DNA from: Oscheius onirici
Taxonomy: Eukaryota > Nematoda > Chromadorea > Rhabditida > Rhabditidae
Length of the DNA stretch: 64,000 bases
Direction of reading: 5' to 3'
Assembly (NCBI GenBank): GCA_932521025.1
Contig: OW051472.1
Coordinates: 5,952,001 to 6,016,000 of the forward strand
In this document: positions 10,532 through 21,130 of the stretch, one piece after another
How the letters are laid out: the number at the start of each line of letters is the position of its first letter
How positions within the stretch are numbered: the first letter of the stretch is position 1
Notes under the pieces: model-generated
Told to the model about the DNA's origin: nothing
What the model saw: only the letters and a program-made list of their open reading frames with translations
Database searches by the model: none
Made by a program: the position numbers and the translations under genes

Positions 10532-12088
10532 CTACGACAAGGCCTCGAGACCCAGAATAACAAAAACCACAAGTGAATATCTCAAATGGTTATTGGATCT
10601 CCGAGGACAAGGTTCGACTTGGAGGACAAGGGAATGGAAAGATCGCCAGAGAGTCGAGTCCTTGAGACAGAGAGTTCCTCCTCCTCTTTTCGTTTGAGAA
10701 ATTTGACGATTCATGTCTCCAATGCAGACAACTGGGACCGATTCATTGGCTCCCACTGCCCATTTGGAATGATCTCTCGAACTGAGAAACTCCGTGTTTG
10801 GTAGACTGATTCGCTGGACGTCAAAGACCTGAATCTCGTCTGGTTTCAAAGTCAAATGATTTTACGGAGAATTGCTTGTTACAGTCCGTGTTCAGATCTC
10901 CGGCAGCTCCGTTCAGCCAACCTTGGACAGCCAGATCGCATCTAACCTCTGGAGCTACTAGATCTACCCAAATATCTGAAGCGGACAGTTATTTCGAGGG
11001 TCAGCCACTACTACCTTTACTATACTTTTTGTGTTTTGCAAAGGCCATAAACCCGACTCCTCCCTCAGTTCTCATCAGCTGAGATTTCGTGAAAATGGTG
11101 GCGGATCGGGGAAGGGAATGTTTGTTGACTATGTCCTGCAGCACGGGGTACCTAAAAATTAGTTTTCACGTATTTTTTACCGGATGAAATCAGTTCGGTT
11201 CACTGTTTACGTGGTTAAGGATAATCGCGGTTCGGTAAGGTCCGTTTTGAACACTTAAATTAGCGCAATCAGCCCAGTAACCGACGGTGCTGAAAAGCTT
11301 ACCTGGTCTTGAACAGATCCGGAAGAGTACTGTAGTATGGCGTCGCCTGGATATATCGAAGATGTTCTCCAATCATTGCCAAAGAATCTGCTGTCGTAGT
11401 GAGACACAGAAACGTTTGTCCAAATTTGATGGCCGTTTCCGGGTACAAGTAGCTTCCTAACATTAGATATATTCTCAAAGGCGTTTTCAACTAACGGGTT
11501 GGTGGAAAATTGGGAGCCGAATGTACAAGCCAGAAACCTTTCTTGGTATCGGACAGCACGACGCCTTTGGCATGGCCACGACTACCATCACTCCGGTTGT
11601 TTATCGGGCTGTCGTCATTGTACATAAAGGAGAACGTTTTCGCCTAAAAATCGTTGAATTTGAGAAATTGTACTACTCTTTTCGTCTTATACGTCCCATA
11701 AAAGATGGCTGTATTATAGCCATCCAAAACGGGGACAATGAACTGAAGGGGTTGCAATCTCTCCGATATTACCGCCGACGTCACTCACATCTTTGGCCGA
11801 ATAAACCTGAGAAATGGTGGCTCCGACAGGCTGATTGTCGTCTCCTATAAGTCCGGGCAGCTGCGTCCAGACGGGATTCTTATTGTCCAAATAGAAAAAT
11901 GTCCTTCCCGCGTTCGGCACCTTTCCTCCCCCAGGTGTCTTGTACACAATGAACCTAAAAGAAAATTTAAAAAAATATCGAAATTGGCTCAACCAGTCAA
12001 CATTTGAGTTTCTCGGACCTTTGCAGCTGATCGAAGAGGCTAAAGGAGTGCTCAGAAGTAGAAAGAGCAGTCGCATTGGCTGACTCAT
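10532..12088 (-). CDS. Deoxyribonuclease II (NUC-1/CRN-6/7 family)
   Basis: Seven exons join in phase (12088-11994, 11954-11789, 11643-11496, 11456-11303, 11151-11015, 10975-10866, 10828-10532), giving about 368 residues. A signal peptide (MRLLFLLLSTPLASS) is followed by SCKGPRNSNVDWFIVYKTP, matching the DNase II start SC..G..VDW..YK.P. The first catalytic block is GHAKGVV (HTKG in most homologs), followed by FWLVHSAPNFPP. The second is the HxK motif in RDHSKWAV, then VCIGDMNRQ and RGGGTLC. DNase II cuts DNA without metal at acid pH in lysosomes or gut lumen and degrades apoptotic and ingested DNA. Unusually, the C-terminus runs past the conserved end into a hydrophobic stretch (YSLVVFVILGLEAL). 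The exon 2/3 intron is about 145 nt; others are 35-150 nt. Confidence 0.93.
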
Positions 12089-12333
12089 TGCCGAAAATCA
12101 ATAGAGTGGGGAAGAGGAAGAAATATTTTGAAATACAGAGAAGCACGAAAAATCAGCTGAATCAATAGAGGAGACCTTGACTTCTCGTAGTAAAGTTGTG
12201 ATACGCATGACGTCGGATTGGAAGAATGCCCTGTATAGTCTGTTCAAAAATAAAAATTAATGCTGTTCATTGAAATAGGTATGCCATCACAAAAAAATCG
12301 GAGTAAACGTCGTAGGAAGAGGGAGCTAACCGG

Positions 12334-13496
12334 TTAATAGTCAAGATCATTGTCGGAATTTTCATCGGCTCCGAGACCGAAGCGTTGCATTCGAAGTCGA
12401 AGTCCGTCATCTTCGTCGTTTGAGCTGTACTCTTCGTCGTTTTCGCGGTCACTCTGCAAACTGCCGTGTTACAAGGGATCCAATAAAAATAGGACTGTCT
12501 CGTCCAAATCATCTCATTATTGCCTTTAGTGTCTATCGAACTCTGCTTATAAACAACCTATAGAACGTAAAAAAACAAGATATGCCCTCAAATTTACTCA
12601 TGTTGGGCCAAAATGACGAATTCGGCCTACGTTTACCATAAATCCAGCAAATTTCACGTTCTAGAGGTTGTTTCACAGAAAGAGTAAAGTAAAATAAAGA
12701 GTTAAAAGTGTGCGGAAAATATCAAACAAAAATATGGAAAAGTAGCCGTTTGGGAGAGTTCAGGGACAAAACAAAGGGAAGAAAAAGTTACCTCTGTATC
12801 GTCTGCATCGCCCTCTGAATCACCCTCCTCGTCCGGATAGTCATTCCGCCAATTGTTTTCGTCGTTCGAATCGTCGTCATCATCAGCAGCATCGTCAGAC
12901 GAATCGTTATCGGCGTGAACTAGTAGGGCCTCTTCTCTGAAGTTTCCATAAGAAAAAGTCTGAACAAAAAAGCTTTACTTTGTGGCGAAGCGCATGTTCC
13001 AATTGTCGAAGCCGTTCTCAAAACTCTCGATATCGCCGCGGACGATTTTATAGAAATCATAGACAACATCTTCGTCGGTTTTACTTTCGGCCGGAACAAG
13101 TGGACGACCATTTACCGTTATCACATCATCGTTTGGATTTGACGGCTGCGGCTCCGGACCTCCGATTTCATTGATGGAATTATTGGCAAAGGATAACGGG
13201 TCGGACTCTTAAAAAATGAAATGAATTTTGAAAAAAAAACTCATACCACCGATGGGAACATTTGGTTCATTTCGGAAATCGATAACTGGATTGGACACGT
13301 TTTCAACAGCAATATCGGGAGCATCAGACGTTTTGAACAGGGAAAAAAGTAACTGGTCATTCTGGAATACAAAAACTACATTACCAAAACAAAAGTAAGC
13401 TACCTTTTGACGTTTACATTCAACAACGAGGGCAGTTTGTGGATCGGCTATACGTTTACGGGAAACACGAATAATGGGAGATGATAAATGTGACAT
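12334..13496 (-). CDS. Iwr1/SLC7A6OS homolog, RNA polymerase II nuclear import factor
   Basis: Five exons (13496-13404, 13361-13247, 13207-12979, 12936-12792, 12453-12334) give about 233 residues. The N-terminus (IIRVSRKR..DPQTALVVECKRQK) matches the SLC7A6OS start (LRVKRKR...ALVLACKR). The middle VVYDFYKI matches the Iwr1 DDYVYDIYYL region. An acidic segment with ENNWRNDYPDEE matches human ENNWRNEYPEEE, and the acidic C-terminus ends DNDLDY. Iwr1 binds assembled RNA polymerase II and directs its import into the nucleus. It starts only 13 nt after the RPB11 stop, so the two are almost surely co-transcribed. The last intron (338 nt) is long for the window; its only notable stretch is a GTAAACGTAGG like that in other repeats here. 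Confidence 0.88.
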
Positions 13497-13509
13497 TTTG
13501 AGCGAAGAA

Positions 13510-14189
13510 TTAGTAGTTTTCGCCTTCGTAATTCTTCTCCTTGGCGGCGTCCTGGAATTCAATAATTACAGTAAAATCGATTAAAAAAACCTTGAATCGC
13601 TCTTCGAAAAGCGAGAGTTCAGCGACGAGGTCTGTAATCGCAGCAGTTAGGACGTCGGCGGGTGTAGTATCGGCTGTGGTTTGAACTCGTAGGATGATCT
13701 GAGAGGATCTTTTGCTAGAACACAAAAAGGAAATTACGTTGTGCTCGAGCGGATGAGGATTCTTGTAGCCGGCAAACAAAACCTGGGGATCCTTCAGAAG
13801 CTGGCTGAAAACGAAAATTAGGAAAGAAACGAAGCTGGTCGTACTGTTTAAGGAGGTTTCCAATAGTATGATCTTCTTTGTTGATGGTGAAGATGCAGGC
13901 GTTCGGAACCTGAAAAAAACATGTTTTAAAAGTAATTGCTCTATTTAAAATTATGATTCCAAGTCGCAAAAGTTTTTTATTGTTTTAACACTTATTGCAG
14001 TGGAAATCTCGGCAGAAATACACTGATAAAGTGAATAAATCTCGAGAAAGGGATAAAAAGAAAATTGTTAGATAGTAAACAATCAAAGATATATTATAGA
14101 GATTGATTTACCTTTGTATCTTTCTGAATAGAGATCTTCTTCTCGCCGTCGAAGATGAGGAATGATTCGAATGCTGCAGGCGCGTTCAT
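13510..14189 (-). CDS. rpb-11: DNA-directed RNA polymerase II subunit RPB11
   Basis: Five exons (14189-14112, 13909-13845, 13804-13738, 13698-13591, 13551-13510) give about 119 residues against 117 in human POLR2J. It starts [18 protein letters not shown] and continues [47 protein letters not shown] and ELSLFEERF, colinear with RPB11. It is a core subunit that pairs with RPB3 during Pol II assembly, in the nucleus. It is the upstream member of a pair with the Iwr1 homolog. The divergent AGPAT gene starts 580 nt away. Confidence 0.97.
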
Positions 14190-14768
14190 ACCCGAGGTTT
14201 ATACCTGCAAATTGCCTTTGAATTATCTGCAATACGGAATGAAAGTACCAGAACAAAGAATGTCACAACGAAGTGCACAAGCACTGGAGGAAAAATGTCG
14301 CAACAATTCAAAAAGGCTCAAATGAAATGGGGCGGGCAATGTTATCAACAGGTCAGACCACGTGCCATTGGAGCAGTTGTTTTACGTTCGGCAATGTTTC
14401 AGCCGCTTCAATCCTTCTTTTATAAGTGTATCCAATAAGAATCCACATTTTTTGCTGGTTTACAACAAAAAAAGAAGGAGGCACCTCCCGTTTTTCATCC
14501 TTTCCCACCTATTTTTTACGCTTTCTGAATACGTTTAGTGAATTATCACTAAAACGTTCAAGTTACATGAGATTTTGACCGAAATAAAGAAATTCAGCCA
14601 ATTCAGGACAACGAATTCTTTACACTAAAGCTGCTTTTCGCTGCTTGAACCCCGATCCCTGTAACAGGGAAAGGTGCGAATTCAAATAGAGCTTTCTGTT
14701 TTTTCCGCGTTTGTTGTCTGTTCCATTTTGTCCGCCCGTTATTTTTTCTATTTACAGATTAGCTAAAA
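14190..14768. promoter_or_regulatory. Shared upstream region of rpb-11 and AGPAT genes
   Basis: About 580 nt between divergent starts, without a convincing ORF. It has a GC-rich GGGGCGGGC near 14328 and a CACGTG E-box at 14359-14364. Their use as promoter elements is inference from position. Confidence 0.35.
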
Positions 14769-15999
14769 ATGACTGAAACGGATAACCATCAGCATCACTG
14801 TTGCTGCTGCCTCAGCTACATCTTATACGCCCTTGTCTCCGTCTTTTTAATCATCACAGTTCTCTGGCAGACAAAGTACGTTTCTGTCTCCCCCATTTTT
14901 CAATTTCACAAACCTTGCTTTAGGTACAAATATCAACTCAAGATGGTGCTATTCTTGTTCAGTATGACGGTTGGAGGTGGAATTGGCGGAATTATCAGTA
15001 TTCCTTTCGGCAGAACACCCGACAATCATTTGTCAGTAGCCATTTGTCTCTGAACAACCCTATTTTCAGCCGCATCTTCTACATTTTCCAAGTATTTTGC
15101 TCGTTTATGGGCTTACGATATCATGTTAGAAATATGGACAAGCATGCTTCCATGGACGGTCCCTGTGTCATTATTGGAAATCACCAGAGCTGTATCGACG
15201 TTCTAAGTTAGTTTTCGCATTTTTCATCACTAATTGTAAAGCAATTTTTAGCATTGACATATTCATGGCCGAAAAACTGCGTTGTAATGCTGAAAAGCAG
15301 TCTGAAATTTCTTCCTGGATTCAACATATGTGCCTATATCTGCAACGTAAGTTATTTTTAACACTCTAGTTCTTCATTTTTAGTCAATTTACATCAATCG
15401 CTTCAGCAAAGAAAAGGCTCACAAGACAGTTGACAATACCATCCACGAAATCGTATCTAACAAAGTAAGCCTTACCAATGTTTTTTAAACAACCCCATTT
15501 CAGAGAAAGGTCTTCATCTACCCGGAAGGAACCCGTAATTCCAATGAGAAGATGCTCCCATTCAAAAAAGGAGCCTTCAAAATTGCCAAGGAGGCCAACA
15601 TCCCCATCGTCTGCAGTGTCGTTTCGCAGTACAAAAACTTTTACAACTATGTAAGTCGTCGAATGGCATGACCGGCTAGAGATTGTGGCCAATCGGCGCG
15701 TACTATGCACCGACAAAACCTTATCTTTCAATTACAGCAACTTTTTGCTAAGCTATAAATATCTTTACAAGTCGCTAAATGTTGCCAAAAATATTGATTT
15801 TAATCTCCCGTTTCAGGAAGAACGGCGATTCGACGATTCTGGTGACATCATTGTCGAGTTTTTGCCGCCCGTGGACAGCACCAAATTTGAGACCATCGAC
15901 GATCTGTCGGACCACTGCTACAAGATTATGACAGAAGCGAGAAAACGCCTAGACGAAGAAATAGCCACCAACTTCTCAGGAAACAAAAAGTCACAATAG
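14769..15999 (+). CDS. 1-acyl-sn-glycerol-3-phosphate acyltransferase (AGPAT)
   Basis: Seven exons (14769-14875, 14924-15031, 15070-15206, 15252-15346, 15384-15464, 15504-15650, 15817-15999). After a His/Cys-rich start there are two membrane segments ([15 protein letters not shown] and [17 protein letters not shown]). The acyltransferase blocks follow: [10 protein letters not shown] (the NHx4D catalytic motif), SIYINR, then YPEGTRNS (block III), and [11 protein letters not shown]. These define plsC/LPAAT enzymes, which acylate lysophosphatidic acid to phosphatidic acid in the ER membrane. [16 protein letters not shown] near the C-terminus is as in animal AGPAT1/2 and nematode ACL-1/2. It ends KKSQ with no clear ER retrieval signal. 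Six of the seven exons are under 150 nt. Confidence 0.93.
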
Positions 16000-16450
16000 T
16001 CGCGCATGTTTACTGCTTTTTTCACTGCCAGTATCGTATACGAGATATTATTTCTTGCCATATAGCAAACATACTTTGTAAGATTTCTATCGTTTTTTTG
16101 TATAAACAATCATAACCCTAAATATTTCTTGTTTTGTTCTTCAAATTTCCAGAGACCCGGTGTTTCAAACGCGTCTGGATATATAAAGACAAAAACGGAG
16201 GAGGGTGGAGCACACTTACTGCGTCTGCTTATTCGAGGAATTTTTGTTTATTTTTCTCTTTTATTTGTCGTTTTATCAAAAGAAGAAGAGGCAAACAGAC
16301 ATTGAAAAAGTGAAAAGTCGGATTGTGAAAGTTTCTCGAATCACAGCATTTCACAATCCATGTCTCCCTGTTATTTGACCCAGCCCTCCTATTTCCCCTT
16401 CTGCTTTCGCAAGAAGACGCTCGTCGCCGAAATCTCTTTGGTTTAGAAAT
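16000..16450. other. Spacer between AGPAT and CSB genes
   Basis: AT-rich and without a convincing ORF. TATATAAA lies near 16180. GGTTTAG just before the CSB start may serve as a trans-splice acceptor. Nothing else is seen. Confidence 0.3.
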
Positions 16451-19400
16451 ATGGAAAACGAGCCCAACATGGCACAAAATGAAGAATTGGCAGGAATGAG
16501 CGGCCTGTTGCAAGCTACTACCGAGCAAAAGGTCGAGAAAGAGGTTTGAACTCGTAAAATACAGGAAATGTATTTGAAAAATCAGATCCTGGATGAATTG
16601 GGCTGTTCTCCGATTCAGGAGGGAACGAAATTCGATGAGTTGATGAATTTGCCCGATACTATTCGTCTAGGAGAAAAGACGCCTTTTGAGTTGAAAAGAG
16701 AAGGTAGGGAAGCATTATATAAAGGAGCGGAGAACGAAACTGGCCTCTTTCGACAATAAAAAAAAAAAAAACTATCATGGACACGAACCCATGTTGTTAG
16801 CACTCTCACTAGTAGATAACTGCAAGAGCTTCAGAGCTGGAAGAGGGAGAGATTAGCGACAGTGACGGGTATCTGCCTTCGGAAGAAGAAGTTTGGGATG
16901 ATGAGACGGTAGAAGAAAAGCCAGGACCGTCCACGAAGCCAGCACTACAGAAATCCAGGAAAAGGTTTGTCTCGTTCCAAAGTTTTATCTGTTCACACGT
17001 TCAGAAAAGCACTAGAAATGGGCAGTACTTTCAAGGACGATGGGAATGATTACGACTTCAATGCGAGGATCGATAGTCTTTCAGTCGAGGTGGAAGACTC
17101 TTTCCGGACAATCAAGAAGACGTATAAAATGAGTCAGGGAATTTGGAGCAGACTGTACAAGTGCGTCAAGAAAGATTTGTATTTACAAGGATATCACAGA
17201 TACCAGAAGACGGGGATCCGATGGCTCTGTGAGCTGCATGATCAGAATGTTGGCGGAATTCTGGCTGATGAAATGGGTCTCGGCAAGACCATACAGGTTT
17301 TTGAGAGAATTGCAAATCAGCTCATTCCCATTTAGATCATCGCCTTTCTGAGAGCATTGGATGAGACACAGGAGACGGACTATGCCGTAGAGTGAGTTTT
17401 TCACTATCAAAGGCTCTACTATTGTTACTTCCTCTTTCAGTTACACTGGTCTTGGTCCCTCACTGATTGTCTGTCCAGCAACTTTGATGCAACAATGGGT
17501 CAGAGAATTCCATCACTGGATGCCCAGATGTCGAGTCGCAGTGTTACATTCTACTGCCGGAAGTCATACAGGCAGTAAGTCAAGTCTGATCAACAAGATG
17601 ATGGCACCCAGACGGTAGGTCAATTAAATATAGTGGTTTATGATCTTACAGAGGCGGGTCCGTCCTGATAACTTCTTATGCGACTTTCACAAAAATGCAA
17701 AAAAGTCTGGTCAAGAGACGATGGCATTATGTTGTTCTGGACGAGGGACACAAGATCCGCAACCCGGAATCACAGGCAACTCTCGCACTCAAGGATCTTC
17801 CCACTCCTCATCGACTGATTCTCTCTGGCTCCCCGATGCAGAACAACCTGAAAGAGCTCTGGTCTCTCATCGACTTTATCTATCCCGGCCTCCTTGGATC
17901 GTTGAAAAGTTTTACGGAAAAGTTTGCCGTTCCAATCACGCAAGGCGGATACGCGAATGCGTCAGACGTCCAATCCACGACGGCCTACAAATGTGCTGTT
18001 GTATTGAGGTGAACATGTTTTTTTACTTAAAGCGGTTCACTAAAAAGTGCAAAAAAAGGTTAACTCAATTGGAATCGAAGTTGTCGGCAGGTCTGTCCGT
18101 AATCTAACGGAACGCGGAAAAGTCCGCGCCGCCTTTCCGCTTGCCCAATCTCTTTAGAGAAAAGGAGGACTATCTTTACTTTCTATTTAGAGATGCGATC
18201 AACCCGTACATTCTGAGAAGAATGAAGGCGGATGTCCAGGTCAGCCTCGAGCTTCCGAACAAGAGCGAGCAAGTCCTTTTCTGTGAGATTACTGACGAAC
18301 AGCGGAATCTCTACAAGGAATATTTGGCTTCGAGAGAATGCAGAACCATTCTAAAGGGTATGTCCTTACTCAATATAGCAATTTTGGTTAGGAACTATGG
18401 ATCCCTTCTCTGCACTCATAACTCTTCGTAAACTGTGTAACCATCCGGATCTCGTGAACGGGGGACCCAACAGATTCGAGGAGCATGATCTTGAGAAGGA
18501 CCCTACAATGGCCTACGGTTGGCACAAACGGAGCGGCAAATTGGTCGTCCTGAGGAATATTCTCGATCTCTGGAGGAGGGGAGGCAACAAAACGCTCTTG
18601 TTTAGTCAGAGTCGTCAAATGTTGGACATTTTGGAGACTTTGCTCATCTGCGAAGGCTATTCCTACCTCCGAATGGACGGGGGAACTAGTATCGGAACAC
18701 GTCAAAAACTCGTTTATGAGTTCAACCAAGTGAGTCATTGTGTGCCTGAAAATTCGCCTTTGAATATCCTCGAAACAGAATTTCATACTGTACCTTTAGA
18801 ACCCTGTGATCAACGTATTTCTTCTGACTACTAGAGTCGGTGGACTGGGAGTCAACTTAACCGGTGCTAACAAGGTCTTACAATTCTGGTTATTCCCTTG
18901 ACTTTCAGCTTTTAGGTTCTCATTTACGATCCTGACTGGAATCCTTCTGTATGATTTCCCTTTACTAGCTATAGCCTGTTTTTAGACTGATGCTCAGGCT
19001 CGAGAAAGAGCCTGGAGGATTGGACAGTCGAGAGACGTGACCATCTACAGACTGATCTCGAGCGGAACCATCGAGGAGAAGATATACCATCGACAGATAT
19101 TTAAGCAGTTCCTGAGCAATAGGATCTTGAAGGACCCAAAACAGCGCCGATTCTTCAAGACGAATGACCTTCACGAACTCTTTAGTCTGACGGACAAGGT
19201 GAGTTTCTTGGTGATTAGCCTGATTTCACTTTCAGAATGACCAAGGAACTGAGACCGGAGCTCTGCTTGCCGGAGAGACGACGGAAATCAACAGAAGCAA
19301 CTATTTTGATGAGACTAGGAGGGAACGAAAAAAGAAAAAAAAAGTCAAGGAAGATGATGACGAAGAAGGTGGAACTTCTTTGACTGACGAACGGAAAGCA

Positions 19401-20488
19401 AAGTTGAGAGAGATAGCGCGAAAACTGGCAACGTTTGTTTTATTCTTGTCGAATATTGAACCATGTTCCAGAAGAACTGACTTTTTCACGCCGCCAACAG
19501 AAACATCAGCCAAACTTGATGGAAAGTATGGGATTCCGGGGCTGGTCAAGCAGAGTAAGCACAAACCGAAGAAGGAAAAGAAGTCGAAGAAAGCGAAAAA
19601 GGTTCGGAATCTTCAGAACTCTTCATTGTTCAGAACTCTGACGATTATGTATTGGGTCATCTTCTGGAGTCGACAGGGGTCAAAAGTGTAATGAAACACG
19701 ATGAAGTTGTATCGGAACAATCTTCGTATAAGCTGGTCGAGAAGGAGGCAGAAAAAGTAGCGAAAGCAGCAGCTGCTAGTCTCAGAAACAGAGGCGGTAG
19801 TGGATTTCTGTCAAAATTGAGGAAAGACAATCGAATGGAACCAACGATATCGAAGGACAGTTCGGACGAAGAGACGGCATTCAGTGGTCGATCAGCTGGC
19901 GGAAGTTTCTTCGAAGCCATGAGAAAACGGCAAAAGAAGATGAACACTATTGAGGGAGAGCTAGAGGTACATATCTTTGTTTGCAGGAAATAACGGACTG
20001 TTTGAACAGGGAAAGTAAGTTTAACTAGACTGAACAGATTATAACTGCGTCATTGATCTTCGGAGAATGACTTTTTTCCGGTTGTCTCTGATTAGATTCT
20101 TCGCATTTTTATGTCCTTGAGCTGGTTCGCAGCTGTGTGTCTGTGTTAGCTCACGCTTCCAGATAGCACAGCCGATAACGAAAGTGCGAAATGTTATGAC
20201 AGCAGCCGCTAAAGTTTTTATTAGGCTGTTTTCAGCTGAACAGCGACGACAAATATGGAAAGATGGCCAGTCAGGTGAAGGAATTCCTCTTGAAGAAGAG
20301 CGGCACCGCGTATACTTCGGAAATTATCGAAAAGTTCAAGGCAAGACAGACGAAATGTTCGGACCTTTGATGATTTTTAGGACATGATCAAACCAAGCGA
20401 TCAGTCTCACTTTCGGGCCATTTTGAAGAAGCTGGCCTCCTTCAATGAGCTACGAAAAGAATGGACGGTTAGAGACGAATATAGGTGA
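16451..20488 (+). CDS. csb-1: CSB/ERCC6 SNF2-family remodeler
   Basis: About 18 exons. The SNF2 core shows motif I ([11 protein letters not shown], 17263), Ia ([14 protein letters not shown]), II ([12 protein letters not shown], 17728), III ([10 protein letters not shown]), IV-V ([29 protein letters not shown]) and VI ([11 protein letters not shown], 18998). After it come [12 protein letters not shown] and DPKQRRFFK, typical of CSB. Further C-terminal, DDYVL..L....[11 protein letters not shown] matches human CSB, and the end ([13 protein letters not shown]) is its C-terminal winged-helix/ubiquitin-binding region. CSB acts in transcription-coupled repair, displacing stalled Pol II. Odd points: the first intron (16544-16564) would be only 21 nt, or the true start is 16568 after a TACAG acceptor; the last intron has a GC donor (AAG|GCAAG). 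An intron at 18009-18190 contains a small GCGGAAA/TTTCCGC palindrome. Confidence 0.92.
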
Positions 20489-21130
20489 AAACGGCTGTGA
20501 TCAACGACTGTCATATTCTAAGAAATGTATAAACGTTTCTGTTTCCCGAAACCCATGTTCTACTGACTACTGGTTCGGAGCATAACACTCTGGATAGTCA
20601 TTGGATGTGATAAGACTTAATGAGTCTTGTCTCCGACTCATACTCTGACTCAACAAAACAATCGAAACCAGTAGCTTGTTTGACAGTAGATCACTAGTAA
20701 TCATTTTGGAATGACGAGAAGAAAGATCCACGTAGAATCTAAGAAAGGATGACTTTGACAGTTTATTGATCAGCAGTAGTCTATGCCGGCAGGACTGGCG
20801 GAAGTACTGTAATCTGGAAGTTGCGCACCAACTTGTCCTCAATGTTAGGAAATATGCTTATCGAGCCAATGGTTGAAAGTTGGTGCGCAGCATAAAAAAG
20901 GACTATAACAGTAAAGTGTTGGACCACAGACGAACCTTCTACAAAAGAGAAAGAGCTTTAGACCATAAGACATCTGGAACTTGTCTGATCCCAAGATTCC
21001 CTTGACCCAGACAGTTCAATTGCCCTCAAGATGAGTTCCGAGCCATCAAGAGAGTAAACCTCGATGACGGCGCCGTCTTTAATGGGCCTTTTATCAGAGC
21101 AGTCGTGTCCGCTCCTACACCTGCTCCACA
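20489..21130. other. Spacer with a short inverted repeat
   Basis: About 640 nt before the exchanger gene. Arms TTGCGCACCAACT (20821-20833) and AGTTGGTGCGCAG (20878-20890) form a stem with a 44-nt loop. No convincing ORF on either strand. A related GTGCGCACCAACT occurs at 23380 in an intron of the next gene. Confidence 0.4.

Noticed and set aside
14640-14690. GGTTCAAG-like sequence resembling a tRNA B box (minus strand)
   Set aside because: The rest of a tRNA cloverleaf cannot be found in the flanks.
16770-16850. tRNA-like hairpin (minus strand, CATGG-GTTCGTGT-CCATG next to a T run) in a CSB intron
   Set aside because: A T-arm-like stem is present, but no acceptor stem or A box can be aligned. 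The likeness is partial, so no tRNA gene or SINE is called.
20567-20842. 91-codon minus-strand frame in a spacer
   Set aside because: No motif, no splice context, and it overlaps the inverted repeat at 20821.
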